Numbered from the stretch's first letter, positions 1 through 8,433 are shown. The stretch is 64,000 nucleotides of DNA from Acinetobacter sp. NCu2D-2 (GCF_001647675.1 NZ_CP015594.1:2232001-2296000), one strand, 5' to 3'. Made by a program: numbers and translations. The notes: a model not told the origin generated them from the sequence alone.

Positions 1-1
1 A

Positions 2-112
2 ATGGGTGCAGCAGGCGTTTGGATCGGTTTGATTGTCGGCTTATCTGTCGCTTGTGTATTGCTGATCACACGTCTGTATTTAAATAATAAGAAGCTCAGC
101 CAACAAAGCTAA
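2..112 (+). CDS. abeM: MATE-family multidrug efflux pump, C-terminal end only
   Basis: The window opens inside an ORF whose last 36 residues are visible, beginning MGAAGVWIGL and ending KKLSQQS before TAA. They form one hydrophobic transmembrane helix followed by a short basic tail. This matches my memory of the end of the Acinetobacter MATE drug/sodium antiporter AbeM, but most of the gene lies outside the window. Assignment to AbeM rather than another MATE protein is therefore by similarity of the tail only. Confidence 0.55.
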   Translation: MGAAGVWIGLIVGLSVACVLLITRLYLNNKKLSQQS

Positions 113-135
113 GCGTAACAACAATTAAAAAGTAT

Positions 136-176
136 CAAGCTTAAAGACAGTTTCAAGATTCTCGTCTTTAAGCTTG
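136..176. terminator. Bidirectional hairpin between convergent genes
   Basis: A perfect 13-bp inverted repeat (CAAGCTTAAAGAC at 136-148, GTCTTTAAGCTTG at 164-176) with a 15-nt loop lies between the MATE gene end and the convergent DUF1737 gene, overlapping the latter's last codons. A-rich sequence lies upstream, which fits a terminator for the leftward gene better than for the rightward one. Confidence 0.6.
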
Positions 177-380
177 TGCATCCATTGCAGCCTTTAAGCC
201 TTGAGGCACTTCTGACTCATCCGCAACATCTTTAATCACGACCTGTCCAACAATGACATCAGTGCCATTAAACGTCATGGTAGGCGCACCATATAACTCA
301 TAGCCGTCATTTAATGCCTTAGTCACTCGGGCGCAAAAGTGAACATCATCTTTGCCAGTAAAGTAACGATAAATTTTCAT
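168..380 (-). CDS. DUF1737-family small protein
   Basis: A 70-residue soluble protein starting MKIYRYFTGKDD. The pattern of an N-terminal strand, then CxxVTKALNDGYELYGAPT and a DxxxVGQVVIK strand, is that of the DUF1737 family, short proteins of unknown function common in gammaproteobacteria. I chose the ATG at 380 because the longer reading upstream (to 428) begins with an unlikely basic stretch and lacks a good ribosome site. No operon partner is visible; it is convergent with the MATE gene and divergent from the ABC1 kinase gene. Confidence 0.75.
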   Translation of the reverse strand: MKIYRYFTGKDDVHFCARVTKALNDGYELYGAPTMTFNGTDVIVGQVVIKDVADESEVPQGLKAAMDAQA

Positions 381-606
381 CTCAGAACCATTTTTAAATA
401 TCGGGATTATTTTAATCCTTATCTGCAAATTCCTGCAGAATAATTATTTTTTAACGTGACTAAGCAAATTAAAACAAGATATACGGAGAAAATATGAAGA
501 AAGCTTTGCACTTGACACATAACGGCAACAATTAATTCTAGGCAAGATTGAACTTGTCGCCTATGATCAAAGACAACACATCGCTGCTGATCTGAAGGAC
601 TTTCGC

Positions 607-1905
607 ATGGCTAAATCGGCTAGTACACCCGGTCGCCGCTTTATGAAGCTTGCTGGCATGACCGCAAGTATTGCAACAAAAACCTTATCGAATTCAATTA
701 AGAATATCACTGCCGATGAAGAACAGAAAAATGCCTCACGCAGCCGTTTGTTCCAAGATATCGGACTTCAAATTGCAGACACCTTAGGTGAAATGAAAGG
801 TGCTGTGATGAAAGTCGGTCAAATTGCTTCACAATATAAAGATATTTTTCCGCCTGAAGTGGCTCGTGCCATCGCAAAGCTGCAACGCCAAGCACCACCA
901 ATGCCTTTTTCTCAGATCAAAGCCCAAGTTGAAAAAGAACTGGGTAAACCCCTCAGTGAAAGCTTTAAGCATTTTGAAGAACAGCCTTTCGCTGCAGCCT
1001 CAATTGGACAGGTACATAAAGCGACCTTACCCAACGGGCAAAATGTCGTCGTGAAGGTGCAATATCCTGGAGTCGATGAAGCTTGTGAAAGTGATCTAAA
1101 ACAAGTACGTTTGGCTTTACGCTTAATGGGCGTACTGAAAATTGATCGTAAACTTCAGGATCAACTGTTTAAAGAAATTCAGCAAAGTTTGGATGATGAG
1201 CTTAACTACGAAGTTGAAGCACAAAATCTAGAAGTAGCACGTGCCTTCCATGAAGCATTGGATTCCAAAATTGTGATTCCAAAAGTCTTTAATGATTACT
1301 CATCACGCCATATTTTAACTTTAAGCCTAGAACAAGGTAACAGTATTGAAACTGCCAGCACATGGCCCGTTGAAGTGCGCAATGATTTAGGTCGTCGTTT
1401 GCTTCGCGCAATTGGTCAGGAAATCTTTTATCTAAAACGTTTCCACTGCGACCCTCATCCGGGTAATTTTGCATTTCGCGAAGATGGCACCGTGATCATT
1501 TATGACTTCGGTGGCGTAAAAACCTTATCGACCGATGTCGTCGCTTCATTTAAAGCACTGATTCATGCAGCCCGTGAACATGACATTGCCAATATTGAAA
1601 AAGAGTTAGATTCACTGCATTCACTGACCGAGCTGGGCAAATTCCCAACTGAGTTATACGAACAATGGCTAGAGGTTCTCTTACGTCCTTTAAGCGGTCC
1701 TTATGATTTTGCAGAAAACTCAGCCCACCATGACGGCGTTGAATTAATTAAACCCTCATTAAAATATTGGGATGTTTTTAAACCCTCCCCTGATACCCTC
1801 ATGGTCAACCGTACGATCTCTGGACATTATTGGAATCTAATCCACTTAAAAGTGGACGATGACTTAAGCGATGTGTTTGAAGAATTGGTGCCTCTACGGT
1901 CATAA
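607..1905 (+). CDS. AarF/ABC1/UbiB-family atypical protein kinase
   Basis: The 432-residue protein has the hallmarks of the ABC1/UbiB kinase-like fold: the KxGQ motif (MKVGQ, residues 68-72), an alanine-rich nucleotide loop AAASIGQVH, the VKVQYPG strand with the conserved lysine, DPHPGNF as the catalytic loop and YDFGGVK as the metal-binding DFG-like motif. Members support ubiquinone synthesis or lipid metabolism as small-molecule kinases/ATPases. It lacks the long C-terminal transmembrane pair of UbiB itself, so it is a second soluble ABC1 paralogue rather than ubiB. It stands alone, with a hairpin terminator just after it. The exact substrate is unknown. Confidence 0.85.
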   Translation: MAKSASTPGRRFMKLAGMTASIATKTLSNSIKNITADEEQKNASRSRLFQDIGLQIADTLGEMKGAVMKVGQIASQYKDIFPPEVARAIAKLQRQAPPMPFSQIKAQVEKELGKPLSESFKHFEEQPFAAASIGQVHKATLPNGQNVVVKVQYPGVDEACESDLKQVRLALRLMGVLKIDRKLQDQLFKEIQQSLDDELNYEVEAQNLEVARAFHEALDSKIVIPKVFNDYSSRHILTLSLEQGNSIETASTWPVEVRNDLGRRLLRAIGQEIFYLKRFHCDPHPGNFAFREDGTVIIYDFGGVKTLSTDVVASFKALIHAAREHDIANIEKELDSLHSLTELGKFPTELYEQWLEVLLRPLSGPYDFAENSAHHDGVELIKPSLKYWDVFKPSPDTLMVNRTISGHYWNLIHLKVDDDLSDVFEELVPLRS

Positions 1906-1922
1906 ATAACCCAAAGCACCCT

Positions 1923-1951
1923 AAACCCAGTTACATAAAGTTACTGGGTTT
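1923..1951 (+). terminator. Rho-independent terminator after the ABC1 kinase gene
   Basis: AAACCCAGT (1923-1931) pairs with ACTGGGTTT (1943-1951), followed by a T-rich run. It lies 18 nt after the kinase stop codon. Confidence 0.7.
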
Positions 1952-1966
1952 TATTGATTGAGTTAT

Positions 1967-1981
1967 TGTTATATTATAACA
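1967..1981. promoter_or_regulatory. Candidate Zur operator upstream of L31 type B
   Basis: A perfect 15-nt palindrome TGTTATATTATAACA sits 35 bp upstream of the L31B start codon. The form TGTTATA-N-TATAACA resembles zinc-uptake-regulator (Zur) boxes of gammaproteobacteria. The gene it precedes encodes the zinc-free L31 paralogue, a classic Zur target, so position and target agree. Confidence 0.75.
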
Positions 1982-2016
1982 TTACATAAAAGATTAATTT
2001 GAATGAGGGCTGTAAC

Positions 2017-2271
2017 ATGCGTGCAAATATTCATCCTGAATACCGTGAAGTATTGTTCCATGACACCAATGCCGATGTGTATTTCGTAATTGGAAGTACT
2101 TTAAATTCAACACAAACGCGTGAATATGAAGGCAAGACTTATCCATATATCAGTTTAGATATTTCCAGTGCTTCGCATCCGTTCTATACGGGTGAACAAC
2201 GTCAAACCAGTAATGAAGGACGTGTGGCAAGTTTCAATAAACGCTTTGCTCGTTTCAATCGCTCACGATAA
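2017..2271 (+). CDS. rpmE2: 50S ribosomal protein L31 type B (zinc-independent)
   Basis: An 84-residue protein, [17 protein letters not shown]..., with the L31 type B core ([24 protein letters not shown]). It contains no cysteine, so it cannot bind zinc as L31 type A does. The C-minus paralogue replaces the zinc-containing L31 in the ribosome under zinc limitation and frees zinc. The ATG at 2017 is preferred over an in-frame TTG at 1999 because it gives the normal family length and start. The palindrome at 1967-1981 suggests Zur repression. Confidence 0.93.
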   Translation: MRANIHPEYREVLFHDTNADVYFVIGSTLNSTQTREYEGKTYPYISLDISSASHPFYTGEQRQTSNEGRVASFNKRFARFNRSR

Positions 2272-2315
2272 ATCCATATTTAGCCAAGTTTTATGGCTTA
2301 AGATAAATCTATTGA

Positions 2316-2351
2316 AAGCCCAAGCCTTATCCTCCAGCTTGGGCTTCTTTT
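2316..2351 (+). terminator. Terminator after rpmE2
   Basis: AAGCCCAAGC (2316-2325) pairs with GCTTGGGCTT (2337-2346), followed by CTTTTTT. It lies between rpmE2 and the convergent crcB. Confidence 0.8.
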
Positions 2352-2729
2352 TTAGCGTAAAACCAATCGACACAACATATAAGCAACAATCAGCGCGATG
2401 ACACCAACCACTACACTACTCAATACATAACTGAGCGCAAGACCAGAGTGACCTTGTCGCAGCAATTGAAACGTTTCTAAACCAAAACTCGAAAATGTGG
2501 TAAACCCACCTAAAATGCCGACCATCAAAAACAGGCGCGCCTCTTGTTGTAAGACCGGAAATTTCTGACTGAATGCGAAAAATATCCCTGCACATGCACA
2601 ACCGATAATATTGATCCACCATGTTGGCCACGGAAATTGCAGATGTGGTTTCAGTAACAATAGTCCTGCACCGTAACGCAAACTTGCTCCAATTGCCCCA
2701 CCCATTGCGACCAATAGCCAATTCATCAT
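2352..2729 (-). CDS. crcB: Fluoride channel/exporter CrcB (Fluc)
   Basis: A 125-residue membrane protein with four hydrophobic helices. Family signatures are GGAIGASLRY near the N-terminus, WWINIIGC (the conserved Asn of the N-x-x-G motif) and GGFTTFSSFGLE (the central TM3 break that binds sodium and lines the fluoride pore). Fluc proteins work as antiparallel dimers that let fluoride leave the cytoplasm. I looked for a crcB-type fluoride riboswitch in the leader and did not find one. Two ATG codons begin the ORF (2729 and 2726). Confidence 0.92.
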   Translation of the reverse strand: MMNWLLVAMGGAIGASLRYGAGLLLLKPHLQFPWPTWWINIIGCACAGIFFAFSQKFPVLQQEARLFLMVGILGGFTTFSSFGLETFQLLRQGHSGLALSYVLSSVVVGVIALIVAYMLCRLVLR

Positions 2730-2761
2730 TCAATACTCTTACCTTGTGTATAACGTTTAAT

Positions 2762-2793
2762 TTATCCACAGTTTTGCTCGATTCTGTGGATAG
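2762..2793. repeat. Inverted pair of DnaA-box-like 9-mers forming a hairpin
   Basis: TTATCCACA at 2762-2770 is an exact match to the E. coli consensus DnaA box. TGTGGATAG at 2785-2793 is the inverted copy with one mismatch. The two arms (TATCCACAG / CTGTGGATA, 9 bp) can also form a hairpin with a 12-nt loop. It lies between crcB and the HopJ-family gene. It could be a DnaA-binding site, a hairpin in the crcB leader, or chance. Confidence 0.45.
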
Positions 2794-2901
2794 TTTAGAC
2801 AATATCTTGAACCTAAATTTTATGAATTACCATGGAAGTTCTAGAAAAAATTGGTATATTCATCGCCATTGGAACTCAATGATCTCAAGGTTGAATACAT
2901 C

Positions 2902-3234
2902 ATGGCACAAGAACTTTTAGCACAATTGGCAGCAGGCGAAGCAAAATTTAGCGATGTGATTGCACACATCGATGCTGCATATACACATACGCCAACAGCG
3001 TTTAAAAATGGTTTACAACACAATGCTGCAACTGAAAACCAAGGCAGTGCTAAAGTTTTTTCTTTTGCTAAATTAAATGGGTTAGATCAAGCACAGACCT
3101 TAAGTTTATTTGCTGAACATTATGCTGCTGTACTGGCAACACCTGATGCAACTGACCATCAAAACATTCGTCAATTTATGATTAATGGCTGGGATGGCAT
3201 CGAATTTGAAGGCACGGCTCTTATTGCTAAATAA
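2902..3234 (+). CDS. HopJ-family conserved protein
   Basis: A 110-residue soluble protein, MAQELLAQLAAGEAKFSDVIAHID..., with the family's FKNG, LFAEHY and NIRQFMxxGWxGIxFEG signatures. The family is annotated after the Pseudomonas effector HopJ but is widespread in non-pathogens without type III secretion. The name therefore says nothing about function here. ATG 2902 is chosen from the family's usual N-terminus; an in-frame extension to 2851 is unlikely to be coding. A strong terminator follows directly. Confidence 0.8.
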   Translation: MAQELLAQLAAGEAKFSDVIAHIDAAYTHTPTAFKNGLQHNAATENQGSAKVFSFAKLNGLDQAQTLSLFAEHYAAVLATPDATDHQNIRQFMINGWDGIEFEGTALIAK

Positions 3235-3240
3235 TGTCAA

Positions 3241-3280
3241 ATTCTAAAAAAACCGCTCATTTGAGCGGTTTTTTTAGAAT
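3241..3280. terminator. Strong bidirectional terminator
   Basis: A 17-bp perfect stem, ATTCTAAAAAAACCGCT with its complement and a CATTTG-type loop, flanked by A and T runs. It serves both the HopJ-family gene and the convergent gene at 3294. Confidence 0.9.
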
Positions 3281-3293
3281 TTGAACGGCAAGA

Positions 3294-3872
3294 TTAACTG
3301 CGTGAAACTTTCTCAATCCATTGGATTGAATTGACACGGAATACTTCACACGCACCATCACCAATATCGGTCGGTGTTAATGATGATGTCCAGACCATAT
3401 CTTTATCTTTGACTTCAACTAATTCACCTTTCAAACGCACTAAATCACCACGTTGGACATTTTTAATGGCTTTGGCAATTTGTGGATTGGCAGGGATGAT
3501 ATGCATATTTGAAACCATCTGCATAGCCTGTTCTTTAGGAACAGGGACACGGTCCATTTTCCAATTTAAAAAGCGGTCATATTGATTCACCGTAATATGA
3601 CGGGCAATTTCAGGCTCTGCAAATAAGCCCCAACTCACAGCATAATCAATTGGGGAAAACTTCGCTTGTTCATCATCTTGATATTCTTTTGAACCCAAAA
3701 TACGAAAATCACCCTTAAATGGTTTTAGCACTGAAATAGACTGACCTTGAGCCACAGGAGGTAAACCTTTCGCAATATTGTGCTCAATCGATGCTTGGCT
3801 ATACATCGGAATCATTAAACATGCCACAAGCGCAGAAACAGTCAGTGTTTTGAACATCATTTTGCGATTCAT
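3294..3872 (-). CDS. Secreted or membrane-anchored protein of unknown function
   Basis: A protein of 192 residues with an N-terminal signal sequence (MNRKMMFKTLTVSALVACLMIPMYSQA), so exported. The mature part contains FSPIDYAVSWGLFAEPE and a small C-terminal beta domain (RGDLVRLKGELVEVKD...W.SSLT...GDGACEVFRVNSIQWI). The order of elements is similar to the protein encoded at 4660-5244, and I think the two are diverged paralogues. I chose ATG 3872 because it is preceded by TATGGA and starts a normal signal peptide. No named domain is recognised. Confidence 0.7.
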   Translation of the reverse strand: MNRKMMFKTLTVSALVACLMIPMYSQASIEHNIAKGLPPVAQGQSISVLKPFKGDFRILGSKEYQDDEQAKFSPIDYAVSWGLFAEPEIARHITVNQYDRFLNWKMDRVPVPKEQAMQMVSNMHIIPANPQIAKAIKNVQRGDLVRLKGELVEVKDKDMVWTSSLTPTDIGDGACEVFRVNSIQWIEKVSRS

Positions 3873-4036
3873 TCCATATATCATTTGAACCATCATGCAT
3901 TGATACTAATGCTTTTTGCCCATTCAAACTGTTGAATTGGGTAACAAATTGCAGAATATTGTGCAAATCATGAAGTTCACAAAAGCTGTTTTTATGCTTA
4001 AGCTAGATGCAATATCTTTATTATTCTTAGAACATC

Positions 4037-4663
4037 ATGCTTTATAAACTCTATCAAAAACATATTTTTCCGCATGTTTTAAACCAAGTCATGCAAACCC
4101 CGTCTTTAATGGATTTACGTCGTGAACTTCTGCTGGATGTTTCTGGTGAAGTTTTAGAAATTGGCTTTGGTTCAGGTCTCAATTTAGCTTTTTATCAACG
4201 GGTAGATTGCGTTTTTGCGCTCGAGCCAAATATGGAAATTTTCCAATTGGCAGAGGAACGGATCAAACTTGCGCCTTTTCAGGTTGAGCACATTCAATCA
4301 GGTGCAGAAGCCATTGCTTTAGCGGACAACAGCATTGTACATGTCGTATCGACATGGACTTTATGCAGCATTCAACAACTTGAGCAAAGTCTGCAAGAAA
4401 TTTATCGCGTCCTACAACCAGGTGGTATGTTCCATGTCGTGGAGCATGTGTTGAACCGCGAACATCTTAATATTCAACGGTTACAGCATCTTCTTACCCC
4501 TATTCAAAAACGTGTTGCTGATGGATGTCATCTTAATCGGGATATTGAAACAGCCATCTTAAGTACAGGTTTTGAGATCGAAAAACTGAATTATGTCGAT
4601 GCTGAAGGCATTCCGAGTATTGGGAAGCGGATGCTCTTAGCGCATTTTAAAAAACCTTATTAA
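4037..4663 (+). CDS. Class I SAM-dependent methyltransferase
   Basis: The 208-residue protein carries motif I VLEIGFGSGLNLAFY (SAM-binding glycine loop), an acidic motif II (FALEPN), the VVSTWTLCSI motif and the post-motif YRVLQPGGMFHVVEH typical of Methyltransf_11 proteins of the UbiE/METTL7-like group. Substrate is not predictable. Its stop codon overlaps that of the convergent gene at 4660. Confidence 0.85.
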   Translation: MLYKLYQKHIFPHVLNQVMQTPSLMDLRRELLLDVSGEVLEIGFGSGLNLAFYQRVDCVFALEPNMEIFQLAEERIKLAPFQVEHIQSGAEAIALADNSIVHVVSTWTLCSIQQLEQSLQEIYRVLQPGGMFHVVEHVLNREHLNIQRLQHLLTPIQKRVADGCHLNRDIETAILSTGFEIEKLNYVDAEGIPSIGKRMLLAHFKKPY

Positions 4664-5244
4664 AGCGGTTTAATATCTCGAACTAAAAAAAGATGACACT
4701 GCGAATTATTTTTATGGCGAAAACCCACCAAATAAGGCTGCTTGGTTTTCGCAGCATTCACTTTGACCCAATCCCCCTCAAGTTGAATGGTCTGTTTCGA
4801 CTTTAAATGCCGAATCTGAGCAGCGACTTCATCGGTGGCTGCAATCACAGAAAGATTTAACAATTGCGGAATCAGCGATTTTAATTGTTGAGGGGATAGG
4901 TCTTGAGCAATGACCTCAAAACAACGCTGATCTTGCTCAAAGTCGAATCCTTTTAAGCTCCCTAGACTTAAAGATTTTGGTGCGAGTAAGACATCAATAT
5001 TACTCAAGTATGCTAAATCATTAAAACTAGAAACCATCGGTGCGGCGGGATGAAGCATACGCTGACCTGGACTGTAATAACGTTTATCCACCACCTGGTA
5101 AGTACCACTGTGTGGCTCGACAACCTCAACATTAAAATTCTTGAGTACACCGACTTGTTCTAGATGTGGGATAGCACGGAAATATTCCGACCAAATCCAC
5201 AACCCAAGCGCAAATAATGCAGCCGTGATCAGAAGCTTTTCCAT
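4660..5244 (-). CDS. Membrane-anchored protein of unknown function
   Basis: 194 residues beginning with one transmembrane helix or signal anchor (LLITAALFALGLWIWSEYF), then a soluble domain with YYSPGQRMLHP, SSFNDLAYLSNIDVLLAPKSL and a beta-rich C-terminus (IQLEGDWVKVNAAKTKQPYLVGFRHKN). The architecture parallels the gene at 3294. It lies just upstream of the methyltransferase in convergent orientation and 18 bp downstream of the gene at 5263, so 5263 and 4660 probably form one transcript. Confidence 0.65.
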   Translation of the reverse strand: MEKLLITAALFALGLWIWSEYFRAIPHLEQVGVLKNFNVEVVEPHSGTYQVVDKRYYSPGQRMLHPAAPMVSSFNDLAYLSNIDVLLAPKSLSLGSLKGFDFEQDQRCFEVIAQDLSPQQLKSLIPQLLNLSVIAATDEVAAQIRHLKSKQTIQLEGDWVKVNAAKTKQPYLVGFRHKNNSQCHLFLVRDIKPL

Positions 5245-5262
5245 GCTGCTCTTCCCTATTTT

Positions 5263-5730
5263 TTAATCATCAAAATCAATTCGAATGGTTTCAAAGCGAA
5301 CGCGGCCTTCACTAATCGCACGAGCAATGGCTTGCTGTCCTTTGGTTAAGCGTGCACCACCACTTTTAATATCAATTAAGACCACCTCAATATCATCTGC
5401 ACTGCCTTCACCATCCCGAAAATCGGTATAGCCATCAAATACGACATAGTCGACAGGATCACCTAAGAACTTGGCATCACTCGGTAAATACTGAAATTCA
5501 GGCATAATGGGCGCAAGTTGCTCTGCCATTTTGCCTTTAAGCACCGCACGACTGGTATTCACACTGCGTTTTTGCGCAGCACTGAGTGCCTGTTGATGCT
5601 CTAATTCAAGTTCCGCAATGTAGCGTTCATATTCTGCTTTAATACGTCCATTTCGTGATTGACCCAAAATTAATGTGGTCAGTACCACACCAATACATGC
5701 ACCGATCAACATTGCCATCCATATGGACAT
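5263..5730 (-). CDS. Holliday junction resolvase-related membrane protein
   Basis: 155 residues: an N-terminal transmembrane helix (MAMLIGACIGVVLTTLIL), a coiled-coil segment (AEYERYIAELELEHQQALSAAQKR), then a PD-(D/E)xK-like nuclease core with GDPVDYVVFDGYTD...DDIEVVLIDIKSGGARLTKGQQAIARAI. The D...IDIK pattern and the K-GQ helix are those of the Endonuc_Holl family (named as related to archaeal Holliday junction resolvases). Membrane anchoring of a nuclease-like fold is normal for this family, whose role is unknown. Confidence 0.75.
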   Translation of the reverse strand: MSIWMAMLIGACIGVVLTTLILGQSRNGRIKAEYERYIAELELEHQQALSAAQKRSVNTSRAVLKGKMAEQLAPIMPEFQYLPSDAKFLGDPVDYVVFDGYTDFRDGEGSADDIEVVLIDIKSGGARLTKGQQAIARAISEGRVRFETIRIDFDD

Positions 5731-5849
5731 CTTTATTTCCCTGCTTCTTACTGTCTTAGTTCACTCGACTGAAGTCGAACACTTGCGTCATTGGTCATGA
5801 TTAAAAGAATGATATGCTAGCCGTATAGAGAATAAAATCATTCAGGGTC

Positions 5850-6494
5850 ATGAAAACGATATTAGTTGCCAATCAAAAAGGCGGTTGCGGTAAAACTTTA
5901 ACAGCCATTACATTGGCTTCGGCACTGTCTGTCAAAGGTTATCGTGTGGCGCTGGCCGATGCCGATCCGCAAAAATCAGCCGCGCAGTGGTTAAAGCAAC
6001 GTCCTGATTCCGCAGCGCCCATCGTCCATTTAGATTGGCGACGTCATAAATCGATTGGTGATGTACCGAAAGACTTCGACTATTTAATTATCGATGCACC
6101 TGGCACTTATGATGAAAATCAAATGAATGCATTGATTGCAGAGTCCGACACTATTTTGACGCCATTACAGCCTTCTTTTTTTGATATCGATGCGACACGC
6201 CGCTTTTTAAAGAAAATTAAAGACATTAAAAAAATTCGTAAAGCCAAGGTTGATCTTTTGTTATTGGCAAATCGAACTAAAGCCAACAGTGCACAGCATG
6301 CTGATATTCAGCAATTCTTTGAAAAAATTGAACAACAACCTGTGGCATGGATTGCAGAACGTACCGCTTACAACCGCCTTGCTGCACAAGGTTTAGCGAT
6401 TTTTGATCAATCTCAGAAAGCCTATCAAGAACTCCATGCACAGTGGCAACCTGTCCTCAATGCCACTGTTGATGACCCGAGCCAATGGTTCTAA
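5850..6494 (+). CDS. ParA/MinD-family ATPase
   Basis: A 214-residue deviant-Walker ATPase: KGGCGKTLTAITLA (Walker A with the signature lysine at the front), DADPQKSAAQWL (switch I), DYLIIDAPG (Walker B). It has no N-terminal HTH, unlike chromosomal ParA of the ParABS type. It is an orphan ParA-like protein of the type that positions other cargo by ATP-dependent surface gradients. No parB or parS-like partner is adjacent. Confidence 0.85.
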   Translation: MKTILVANQKGGCGKTLTAITLASALSVKGYRVALADADPQKSAAQWLKQRPDSAAPIVHLDWRRHKSIGDVPKDFDYLIIDAPGTYDENQMNALIAESDTILTPLQPSFFDIDATRRFLKKIKDIKKIRKAKVDLLLLANRTKANSAQHADIQQFFEKIEQQPVAWIAERTAYNRLAAQGLAIFDQSQKAYQELHAQWQPVLNATVDDPSQWF

Positions 6495-6579
6495 TGCTGG
6501 CTCTTTTTAACAAAGCATCGACTTAAATCTGCAGTCGAGTTGCATCGGTACGTTTTCGTGTGCTTTTTTTTCAGTTAAT

Positions 6580-7740
6580 ATGCTGAATAAGCCTTACAAA
6601 AAATCATGGAAGTCTGTGCAACCCTACGCGCCTACATTACAAAAAGTCTTGTTGTTTGGACTGTTCTTTATCCTGCTGTTTTTGAGTTTCAGCATTCTCA
6701 AATACTTTATCGTGCCTGTGGTTTGGGCTGCGATTATTGCTTATATGACGTGGCCACTCTATCAAAAAGTCATGCATATGTGCGGACAGCGTCGAACGGT
6801 CAGTGCGACAGTGATGATTTTGATGGTACTGTTGGTACTGGGCTTACCTTTTATTTTTGCAATCTTTATGTTGCAACATGAAGGCCGTAATTTATATTTC
6901 GAATTGCAAAAGCAAGTCTTTTCCGGGCATCTGCATGTACCTGATTTTATTCGTCAACTGCCTTTTGTGGGTAAAGAAATTGCCCGTACAATTCGTGATA
7001 TCAATACCGATCCGAATAGCATTATTCAAACCGTGTCTGCATGGATTCAAGGTCACCTAAATTACGGTAAAGTTCTGTTTAATGAAATCAGTAAAAATAT
7101 TTTTAAACTGGTTTTTGCCGTCATGTCGCTGTTTTTCTTCTACCGTGATGGTCAAACCATTTTAAATCAGGTACGTAAAGCCTTCGAAATGGTCGTTGGT
7201 CCGCGTATTCATCATTACTTAGATACAATTTCAGATACCACACGTGCCGTAGTTTATGGTGTCGGTCTAACCGCTGTCGCACAGGCTTTGCTTGCAGGCG
7301 TGAGTTATTTTGTTGCGGGTGTACCAAATCCAATGGTGCTGACCATTGTGACCTTTATCTTTGCTTTAATTCCATTTGGTCCACCTCTAGCGTATAGCTC
7401 CGTGGCTCTATGGCTCTTTTCACAGGGTCAAACTATTGAAGCTGTAGGTGTAATGGTCTGGGGTGTATGTGTGGTGAGTACCGCAGACAACGTCATTCGT
7501 CCATTGGTGATTTCAGGTGCAACCCAAATTCCATTCTTACTGATTATGTTTGGTGTATTGGGCGGTATCGCCAGTTTTGGTTTAGTTGGGGTATTTATTG
7601 GTCCAGTGATTTTGGCGGTGTTACTCGCAATTTGGCGTGAATGGTTGCATGAGACCAATCAAAATGAACCATTGATGATGCCAAAAGCCACGATGGCACA
7701 TGATATTGATCCTGATATCGACGATAAATCACCACTTTAA
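6580..7740 (+). CDS. AI-2E/PerM-family membrane transporter
   Basis: 386 residues with about eight hydrophobic helices and the family's signatures (RTVSATVMILMVLLVLGLPF, FFYRDGQ, GVPNPMVLTIVTFIFALIPFGPPLAYSS, GVLGGIASFGLVGVFIGPVILAVLLAIWREW). Family members include TqsA (autoinducer-2 export) and a sodium/proton antiporter, so the substrate cannot be named. It begins 85 bp after the ParA-like gene. Confidence 0.88.
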   Translation: MLNKPYKKSWKSVQPYAPTLQKVLLFGLFFILLFLSFSILKYFIVPVVWAAIIAYMTWPLYQKVMHMCGQRRTVSATVMILMVLLVLGLPFIFAIFMLQHEGRNLYFELQKQVFSGHLHVPDFIRQLPFVGKEIARTIRDINTDPNSIIQTVSAWIQGHLNYGKVLFNEISKNIFKLVFAVMSLFFFYRDGQTILNQVRKAFEMVVGPRIHHYLDTISDTTRAVVYGVGLTAVAQALLAGVSYFVAGVPNPMVLTIVTFIFALIPFGPPLAYSSVALWLFSQGQTIEAVGVMVWGVCVVSTADNVIRPLVISGATQIPFLLIMFGVLGGIASFGLVGVFIGPVILAVLLAIWREWLHETNQNEPLMMPKATMAHDIDPDIDDKSPL

Positions 7741-7853
7741 AGTTTTAAAAAACTTACAAAGCTAAACATTTCAGCCGCTTATTATTTACTGAATTCGCAG
7801 AGCAATGATGTTTCAATTTATTCAGTTCATCACAATAAATTGGAAGTATCTGT

Positions 7854-8423
7854 ATGACGAATTCAGTAAAAATGACCGCATTAGCTGCTTTCTGCGCCCT
7901 CGGCTTTAGCGCATGTAGCACGACCTCAGAACCAAACCATCAAAATAACAGCACAACTGCACATGGTCATGCACGCACTGTCACCATCAATGCGGTTTCT
8001 GCCAATGGCATTGGTCAGTCTATTGGTACGCTGCAAATGTTCGATAGTGCTGAAGGTCTTGTGATTCAAACCAATTTACGCAATTTGCCATCGGGTCCGC
8101 ATGGTTTCCATGTGCATGAAAAAGGCTCATGTGCACCAGCCATGAAAGATGGAAAAATGGGCGCTGCACTTGCCGCAGGTGGACATTACAATCCAACCAA
8201 TGCCAAAAATCACGGTACGCCTTTAACAGGACATTTAGGTGACTTGCCTGCCCTGTTAGTGGCAATTGACGGCACAGCAAAAGTCAATGTTATTGCGCCA
8301 CGACTTAAACTGGCTGACGTAAAAGGTCGTGCCATTATGATTCACGCCGGTGGTGATAACTACGCTGATGACCCTAAACCATTAGGCGGTGGCGGTGATC
8401 GTATTGCTTGTGGCGTGATCTAA
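7854..8423 (+). CDS. sodC: Lipoprotein Cu/Zn superoxide dismutase
   Basis: 189 residues. The signal peptide ends in a lipobox (LGFSA-C21), so the mature enzyme is predicted to be lipid-anchored on the periplasmic side. Copper and zinc ligands appear in [34 protein letters not shown] and the C-terminal [28 protein letters not shown]. The two cysteines for the intrasubunit disulphide are present. It removes periplasmic superoxide. It is monocistronic, with a terminator directly downstream. Confidence 0.93.
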   Translation: MTNSVKMTALAAFCALGFSACSTTSEPNHQNNSTTAHGHARTVTINAVSANGIGQSIGTLQMFDSAEGLVIQTNLRNLPSGPHGFHVHEKGSCAPAMKDGKMGAALAAGGHYNPTNAKNHGTPLTGHLGDLPALLVAIDGTAKVNVIAPRLKLADVKGRAIMIHAGGDNYADDPKPLGGGGDRIACGVI

Positions 8424-8433
8424 ACATCAATTT

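Noticed and set aside
2762..2793. Replication origin
   Set aside because: Only two DnaA-like boxes, no DUE-like cluster, and no dnaA, gidA or rnpA nearby.
2700..2800. Fluoride riboswitch upstream of crcB
   Set aside because: I looked for the conserved crcB-motif elements in the leader and did not find them; only the DnaA-box-like hairpin is there.
2902..3234. Type III secretion effector
   Set aside because: The HopJ name is historical. No secretion genes are present and the family is widespread in non-pathogens.
5850..6494. Plasmid or chromosome partition system
   Set aside because: No ParB gene and no parS-like inverted repeats nearby; the ATPase is an orphan ParA-like protein.
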